DNA of 25,399 nt from a virus, in IMG/VR virus record IMGVR_UViG_3300024318_000014, positions 1-25,399 of that record; one strand, given 5' to 3'. Below, piece after piece: positions 21,310-25,399 of this stretch. The position numbers were made by a program, and so were the translations under genes. Positions within the stretch are counted from its first letter, which is position 1. Each line of letters opens with the position of its first letter. Below the pieces are notes generated by a model, which had not been told where the DNA came from, did no database searches, and saw nothing but the letters and a program-made list of their open reading frames with translations.

Positions 21310-21636
21310 AGCTGCTATAGCTTTCTCTTTAAATGATTGATAGTCCTCTTTAGTGCCTTTAGGTTTTTGCGCCTTATTAAATTTATCCTGTGGCAATGGG
21401 AATAGTTTCTCTGGTTTTATCATTTGCTGCTTTTTTTGGCAGTTGACATTATGCAGCATAGTAGCTACATATCTAATCCGTTCCCATTCCAGATTTTGTT
21501 TTATCATATATGACTCGCCTAGCATTTGATTTTCTCTCCAGGTGTATATCCAAAACTTATCTGGATCAATGCCGACTTGCCCTATATAATAATCCTCAAT
21601 GTCATCCCAAGTTAGGGAGTCGGCTGCTGCTTTCCC
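21295..21636 (-). CDS. T part of tail assembly chaperone, made by -1 frameshift from G
   Basis: This frame is open from the slippery site (21636-21630) to the stop at 21297-21295 without its own needed start. After slippage the reading continues AAADSLTWDDIEDYY and on to KFWIYTWRENQMLGESYMIK, then KAIAAGVKF. It adds 111 residues to the first 126 of G, making a fusion of about 237 aa. In lambda and many siphophages the G-T fusion binds the tape measure and guides tail tube assembly. An internal ATG at 21525 exists but the region upstream of it is coding-like and in frame, which argues for the fusion. The stop lies in a terminator hairpin. Confidence 0.8.
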   Translation of the reverse strand, partial: GKAAADSLTWDDIEDYYIGQVGIDPDKFWIYTWRENQMLGESYMIKQNLEWERIRYVATMLHNVNCQKKQQMIKPEKLFPLPQDKFNKAQKPKGTKEDYQSFKEKAIAAGVKF

Positions 21637-22007
21637 TTAGTATTGGCTACAGTTTTAGCCTGGCGATCTATTCCCATATTTAGATCATTGCCTAAGATTC
21701 TAGATTCCATCATAGCTGAGATCATTTTCTCTAGCTCATCCTGGTTTAAATCCTCTAGCCAAGAGCCTACTTTAAATTGATTGTAATCTATCTCATTGCC
21801 CTCCTCCTGGTCGTGTGCTAACATAGCGCTATAAACCAAAGCTCTAATAGCTGAAATAGAAACGCCACCAGCAAATAGTTCTCCTATTTTATCTAGTGGC
21901 ACATTCATAATCTCTGTGAAATTTGCCCAGAAATTCATACTAAAGTGCAGCGTAACATTACGCCCACCTAGTTTAGTGGTATAATACCCTCTCCTCTTGT
22001 TTGCCAT
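21612..22007 (-). CDS. tail assembly chaperone G-like
   Basis: 131 aa, between the major tail protein and tape measure genes, the canonical place. Helical and acidic in the second half (EDLNQDELEKMISAMMESRI, about 84-103). The C-terminus is ...NTKGKQQPTP, and the codons AAG GGA AAG near the end create the slippery heptamer G GGA AAG. G is made in excess and a minor share of ribosomes shift to give G-T; both are needed for tail assembly but are absent from the finished tail. Family assignment is by position, size and the frameshift. Confidence 0.8.
   Translation of the reverse strand: MANKRRGYYTTKLGGRNVTLHFSMNFWANFTEIMNVPLDKIGELFAGGVSISAIRALVYSAMLAHDQEEGNEIDYNQFKVGSWLEDLNQDELEKMISAMMESRILGNDLNMGIDRQAKTVANTKGKQQPTP
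21630..21636 (-). promoter_or_regulatory. programmed -1 ribosomal frameshift site GGGAAAG
   Basis: The minus strand reads GGGAAAG with G GGA AAG in the zero frame of the upstream gene, the X XXY YYZ pattern and the same heptamer as the lambda G/GT site. Shifting by -1 enters a long open frame that ends at 21295. Only a weak 4-bp hairpin (TCCC/GGGA) follows. Confidence 0.85.
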
Positions 22008-22024
22008 AATGTGATTGCTTTATA

Positions 22025-22435
22025 TTAAGCGTTGGTAGACTTAGTGATTGCTCCTGTCAATGTAATTGAACCGCTGTAGCTTACTGGAGACTCCATCTCA
22101 GCGCTCATTTCTACACTAGAAAGGAATCCCTCAGCAGTATAAACAGAATCGCCTGTTTCCGCAGTTCCGAAAACGCAAGTTAATTGAGTTCTAGCTAGTA
22201 AGTAGTCAGCTAATTCAATAGCATTAGCAGTATCATCATAAGCTACTAACCCATCAAAAGAAAGCTCTCCAGACATTACTCCAGCGATAACCTCCTGGAA
22301 TCCGTTACTATCTTTAGTAGTCGCTTCTGGTAAGTCATTGCTAAGAGATAATGAGCAGCTAGTAGTGTGTCCTAGTGCTGTGTCCTCGATCTTTAATATT
22401 AGGTTAGTTCCGTTGAATACTCCTGTTGTAGCCAT
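22025..22435 (-). CDS. major tail protein (TP901-1-like tube protein)
   Basis: 136 aa. It starts MATTGVFNGTNLILKIEDTA and continues with the tube-protein layout: a short strand, TSCSLSLSNDLPEATTKDSN (25-44), GVMSGELSFDGLV, ADYLLARTQLTCVF, and a C-terminal GFLSSVEMSAEMESPVSYSG (102-121). This 'sLsls.dl.eaTtKdS.G..e.laG' pattern is typical of the TP901-1/Phage_tail_2 family, which builds the tail tube as stacked rings. It begins 17 nt after a -7 promoter box and is followed by the chaperone gene, as expected. Confidence 0.92.
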   Translation of the reverse strand: MATTGVFNGTNLILKIEDTALGHTTSCSLSLSNDLPEATTKDSNGFQEVIAGVMSGELSFDGLVAYDDTANAIELADYLLARTQLTCVFGTAETGDSVYTAEGFLSSVEMSAEMESPVSYSGSITLTGAITKSTNA

Positions 22436-22452
22436 TAGTTTTAAATTTTATA

Positions 22453-22460
22453 CAAATATA
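22453..22460 (-). promoter_or_regulatory. -7 box (TATATTTG) before the major tail protein
   Basis: The minus strand reads TATATTTG, an exact TAnnTTTG, 17 nt before ATG 22435, in the 46-nt gap after the adhesin gene. No -33 TTTG. A strong start for the very abundant tube protein would make sense. Confidence 0.5.
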
Positions 22461-22481
22461 GTTATTATTTTATTTATGTTT

Positions 22482-23723
22482 TTAGGTAGAGAATTGAATT
22501 GTACCATTTTCTCCAGCTGTGAATACTGTTACTTTATCTGACCCCTCTGTATAGGTGTTAAAGGTTAATACAGTTGGTGATGTAGTTTCAGATATTGTGT
22601 AAGCATCTGGATAACGTAATATAACTACACCTGAGCCGCCAGCTCCTCCGGCTACGTGACTAGTAGCTGCTCCAGATCCAGCTCCACCGCCAGCACCTCC
22701 TCCAGTATTAGGATCTCCAGAAAACCCCACTACGTTTGCGCCCTCACTTATGCTTCGACCTCTTGCTCCTCCACCGCTTGAGGCTGATCCACCAGATATT
22801 GATGAGTCATCAGTTCCTCCACCACCTCCAGAGGCAAAATATCCAGAATCACCATAAGAGGATAAATAAGCTGATAAGTCTATCCCCAAACCTCCAACAC
22901 CACAGGATGTACTTGTAGCATTGCCACCTAATCCGCCAGCTCCTCCGCCACCAGCAGAAGCTGGTCCACCTAAAGGAGTATCGCCTCCATCATATCCTTG
23001 TATGGGAGGTCCAGGCGTACCGCTACCACCGACATATGAACTTAAATTGTCCTCAGAAGCTCCACCACCAGATCCGCCAGATGCACCATTACTACCTCTC
23101 AAATTAGATGCTCCACCACCTATAGAAGTATAACTATCAAAAACTGAATTATTTCCGTTTGAACCACTATTGTTTCCACCACCAGCGCCAGCAGCACCAC
23201 CCGATCCAACTGTTACAGTATAAGATGTGCCTACGCTTGCATCAATAGAAGTAGATGTAAAATTTTCTAAAACACCTCCAGCTCCTCCGCCACCAGAATT
23301 TCTTGAGGCAGAACCTCCACCACCAGCGACTACTAAATAATCAACTGTTAAAGCTGGTGCAGCAGCAGGTCCAGCTCCAGCCTCAGTAGCAACTAGCCAG
23401 CCTTTAGTAGCGCCAGAATATAATAGGCGTGCGGTTTGGTTATCATTATCTAAAACTAAATCATCTGTAGCGCCTCTAAGGTTTAGCGTTCCAGGATCTA
23501 GTGTAATATTATTTGTACCAGCGTTTGAGGCGTAATCAACTATGATAATCTCATCCCCAGCACTAGGAGCATCTGGTAGAGTTACAGTTACAGCCGCTGA
23601 TGAGGTATCTACTAAATACCCCTCACCGCTTACAGCATCGAAAGTAGCTGTTTTGGCAGTAAGTTGCCAGTTAATTAACCCTCCAGAGTCTAAGTAGTCA
23701 TATGTTGCCTTTGTAAACGCCAT
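22482..23723 (-). CDS. glycine-rich tail adhesin-like protein, copy A
   Basis: 413 aa. Residues 1 to about 125 form a beta-rich head (AVTVTLPDAPSAGDEIIIVD and on). From LTVDYLVVAGGGG (about 126-138) a glycine-rich domain runs to about residue 360 (SGGGGAGG, GGGSGGGAS and similar), closed by GAGGSGVVILRY and a C-terminal beta part ending TAGENGTIQFST. Long glycine-rich stretches with this opening and ending occur in phage tail fibres and adhesins, where polyglycine-II helices pack into a rigid tip. A receptor-binding role is likely. Paralogue of the partial gene at 24169-25399. Confidence 0.75.
   Translation of the reverse strand: MAFTKATYDYLDSGGLINWQLTAKTATFDAVSGEGYLVDTSSAAVTVTLPDAPSAGDEIIIVDYASNAGTNNITLDPGTLNLRGATDDLVLDNDNQTARLLYSGATKGWLVATEAGAGPAAAPALTVDYLVVAGGGGSASRNSGGGGAGGVLENFTSTSIDASVGTSYTVTVGSGGAAGAGGGNNSGSNGNNSVFDSYTSIGGGASNLRGSNGASGGSGGGASEDNLSSYVGGSGTPGPPIQGYDGGDTPLGGPASAGGGGAGGLGGNATSTSCGVGGLGIDLSAYLSSYGDSGYFASGGGGGTDDSSISGGSASSGGGARGRSISEGANVVGFSGDPNTGGGAGGGAGSGAATSHVAGGAGGSGVVILRYPDAYTISETTSPTVLTFNTYTEGSDKVTVFTAGENGTIQFST
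22494..22640. repeat. repeat block encoding adhesin C-terminus, copy A
   Basis: Closely matches 24174-24328 at the nucleotide level with scattered differences; a 20-nt run (around 22540-22560 and 24225-24245) is identical. Encodes the shared ending of the two glycine-rich proteins. Confidence 0.8.
23320..23353. repeat. 34-bp perfect direct repeat, copy A
   Basis: All 34 bases are identical to 25058-25091. It encodes the junction LTVDYLVVAGG between the head and glycine-rich domain in both paralogues, so recombination between copies would swap whole domains in frame. Confidence 0.9.
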
Positions 23724-23743
23724 TATTTATTTTTTTTATATTA

Positions 23744-24142
23744 TTAATCAGCTACCAAATCCCAGCTAGTAGTATCCTCATTCCAGGTATACATTTCCCC
23801 ATCATCTGGATACTCTACAGGAGCCTCCCATAAACAGCTAGTTTCGTTTAGTGTCCAGCTATCGTATGGTTTTGGCGGAATAAAAGCATCTCTACTATGG
23901 TCGTAGGTGTAACCTACTCCAGCATAGTTTTTTCTAAATGCTTTTGATTGATCCGCACTAGGCTCATTTGTTACAGGATCATAATGCACTCCGCCTCTGG
24001 TATTATAAGAGGTGCGCTTGCATAATTGTCCAAACATATGCTGATAAACTAACTCGATATTAGTATCGGTTTCATCCTCATTTTTGCCTGTGCAAACTTT
24101 AGTAACTATGTTTTGATAGTTTAGTAATGCGTAGTGTGCCAT
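23744..24142 (-). CDS. tail-end protein of a family common in marine phages
   Basis: 132 aa. Clear family pattern: MAHYALLNYQNIVTKVCTGK at the N-terminus, CKRTSYNTRGGVHYDP, then FRKNYAGVGYTYDHSRDAFI (about 69-88), PPKPYDSWTLNETSCLWEAP and YTWNEDTTSW near the end. I recall this family in cyanophage and pelagiphage tail regions, of no proven function, probably a small structural or fibre-associated part. Its place between two adhesin-like genes fits. It suggests a marine source, a recollection rather than a search result. Confidence 0.75.
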   Translation of the reverse strand: MAHYALLNYQNIVTKVCTGKNEDETDTNIELVYQHMFGQLCKRTSYNTRGGVHYDPVTNEPSADQSKAFRKNYAGVGYTYDHSRDAFIPPKPYDSWTLNETSCLWEAPVEYPDDGEMYTWNEDTTSWDLVAD

Positions 24143-24168
24143 TTTATTTATTATTAATTTTTACCATA

Positions 24169-25399
24169 TTAACTAAATTGTATAGTTCCGTTTTCTCCAG
24201 CGGTGAATGTTGTTACTTTATCTGATCCCTCTGTATAGGTGTTAAAAGTTAGTACATTTCCTCCAGAGGTTGTTTCAGATATTGTATAACTACTTGTATA
24301 GCGTAATATCACTACTCCAGAGCCACCATTATAACCAGAATCATCTCTTGAACCACCACCTCCACCTCCAGTATTAGGAGTTCCATTTGAACCAGCAGTT
24401 AAACTTCCATTATCTGATCTGTTTCCATTACCACCACCACCAATTCCACCAGAACCGCCATCATTATTAAGTGCTGCTCCACCGCCACCACCAGCATAAT
24501 AAACATCCGATCCAGATATTTCTCCAACTGAGGAAGTACTAGAATTTGTTGAATTTAAAATATTAACAATTAAACCATTACCACCATCTCCTCCTGGTCC
24601 GCCATCTCCACCAGAACCATTTGAGCTTCCATTGGATCCAACTTGAGAAGCACCTCCTCCACCAGCAGCAGACGAATAAGAATTACCCCCACCATCACCA
24701 CCAGCATAACCTTGAGTTACTGGGGATGTAACTGCTGCACCTCCATTACTACCCAAAGAATCTCTACCAGCTCCGCCTCCAGATCCACCACTAATTCCTC
24801 CGCCAGCCTTATAGCCACCCCCACCTCCACCTGTAGATGTGATTGTAGAAAATACAGAATTAGACCCAGAATTTCCAGTTAAAGAATTTGAATTTGTACC
24901 GCCTCCTCCAGAGCCAACAGTTACTGTGTAATTTGTTGAAGTATTTAAAGATAAAGATGATTCTGTGTGACCATCCAAAGATGATGAATTGGAGTAACTT
25001 GTTCTTAATCCACCAGCTCCACCGCCTCCACCACCACCGTCTCCAGCGCCACCAGCGCCACCAGCGACTACTAAATAATCAACTGTTAAAGGAGGTAAAT
25101 TTATGTTTAAAGCTGTAGCAGTTTCATTAGCAGCGTTGTAAGCTATCCATCCTTGAGTAGCATCTACATAAACAATAGATACCCCACCTCTTTCGTAATC
25201 TATTAAGTGATCATTAGATGAACCATTAATATTATCACTCGATGTTATTGTGATATTGTTAGTGTCAGCAGTGCCAGCGTAATCAACTATAGAAACCTCA
25301 TCGCCAGCACTAGGTGAGCTAGGTAATGTAACTGTAATTGCAGCACTTGTAGTATTTACAAAGTATCCCTCTCCAGCAGTTGCTGTAAATGCAGCGGTT
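24169..25399 (-). CDS. glycine-rich tail adhesin-like protein, copy B, 5' end cut by window edge
   Basis: The stop is at 24171-24169 and the frame is open for 410 codons to the window edge. A start at ATG 24978 would remove the beta-rich head, which is clearly present upstream (TATAGEGYFVNTTSAAITVT, SAGDEVSIVDYAGTADTNN), so the true start lies beyond 25399; by comparison with copy A only about 25 residues are missing. The head leads to LTVDYLVVAGGAGG, then a glycine-rich domain and the same ending (GVVILRYTSSYTISETT, TAGENGTIQFS). Likely a receptor-binding or fibre protein like its paralogue; glycine stretches differ between the two copies, mostly in the middle. Confidence 0.75.
   Translation of the reverse strand, partial: TAAFTATAGEGYFVNTTSAAITVTLPSSPSAGDEVSIVDYAGTADTNNITITSSDNINGSSNDHLIDYERGGVSIVYVDATQGWIAYNAANETATALNINLPPLTVDYLVVAGGAGGAGDGGGGGGGAGGLRTSYSNSSSLDGHTESSLSLNTSTNYTVTVGSGGGGTNSNSLTGNSGSNSVFSTITSTGGGGGGYKAGGGISGGSGGGAGRDSLGSNGGAAVTSPVTQGYAGGDGGGNSYSSAAGGGGASQVGSNGSSNGSGGDGGPGGDGGNGLIVNILNSTNSSTSSVGEISGSDVYYAGGGGGAALNNDGGSGGIGGGGNGNRSDNGSLTAGSNGTPNTGGGGGGSRDDSGYNGGSGVVILRYTSSYTISETTSGGNVLTFNTYTEGSDKVTTFTAGENGTIQFS
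24174..24328. repeat. repeat block encoding adhesin C-terminus, copy B
   Basis: Second copy of the block at 22494-22640. The coding frames match codon for codon over most of it, with a small insertion (GG codons) in this copy. Confidence 0.8.
25058..25091. repeat. 34-bp perfect direct repeat, copy B
   Basis: Second copy of the repeat at 23320-23353, about 1.7 kb away in the same orientation; recombination between them would delete or exchange the 132-aa gene and one adhesin head. Confidence 0.9.

Noticed and set aside
22921-23133. Plus-strand Pro-rich frame over the glycine-rich gene
   Set aside because: It is the reverse of glycine codons (GGN read as CCN); no start context, and all neighbours are on the minus strand. 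The same holds for the other plus-strand frames.
24169-24978. Glycine-rich gene starting at ATG 24978
   Set aside because: The upstream frame is open to the window edge and encodes a head domain like that of the paralogue, so this start would be internal.
1-25399. Window as a complete circular genome
   Set aside because: Joining the ends does not give a sensible tail-terminator C-terminus, and about 25 residues of the adhesin N-terminus would be missing.
1-25399. CRISPR arrays, tRNA genes, insertion sequences, reverse transcriptase or diversity-generating element
   Set aside because: Looked for; no regular spacer repeats, cloverleaf, transposase or RT motifs were seen.

Overview
The window is part of a tailed double-stranded DNA phage (siphovirus-type, HK97-like head) that probably infects a marine member of the Bacteroidota, perhaps a flavobacterium. 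Every supported gene lies on the minus strand, so transcription runs from high to low coordinates. The host guess rests on three things: promoters of the Bacteroidota type (TTTG, 19 nt, TAnnTTTG) with no consistent Shine-Dalgarno sequences; the AT-rich composition; and a small tail-end protein (23744-24142) of a family I recall as common in marine phages. The window is not a closed genome. A tail-terminator-like gene runs off the left edge and a glycine-rich adhesin gene runs off the right edge, and the two ends do not join into sensible coding. No lysis, integrase or repressor module is visible.

Layout in transcription order. (1) 25399-22482: two paralogous glycine-rich, adhesin-like proteins on either side of a 132-aa tail-end protein. 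(2) 22435-16686: tail module of major tail protein, tail assembly chaperone G with a lambda-identical -1 frameshift site making a G-T fusion, TP901-type tape measure, and a 697-aa tail-tip or hub candidate. (3) 16598-9421: early replication and recombination module. It starts at a clear promoter and holds small HTH and helical proteins, a Rad52/Erf-like annealing protein, an SSB-like protein ending DDDLPF, a terminator-flanked ParB-like gene, a RecE-type nuclease, a stand-alone DnaA domain IV protein, a VRR-NUC nuclease, an initiator-like HTH protein with iteron-like repeats inside its gene, a bifunctional primase-helicase and a PD-(D/E)XK nuclease. (4) 9434-3002: packaging and head module of a 55-aa protein, small and large terminase, portal with a C-terminal extension, MuF-type head protein, prohead protease and HK97-fold capsid protein. 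(5) 2960-1746: an accessory insert of three tandem promoter/terminator units, with four tiny genes and a free-standing nuclease. (6) 1729-1: head-tail connectors, gp10-like protein and the partial tail terminator.

The most interesting items are the probable replication origin inside the initiator gene (three 22-23 bp repeats, the middle one in a different reading frame, next to an AT-only tract), the accessory insert between capsid and connector genes, the G-T frameshift, and the run of terminators in the early operon with no visible promoter after them, which suggests read-through or antitermination. All family names come from reading motifs by eye; no database search was run.
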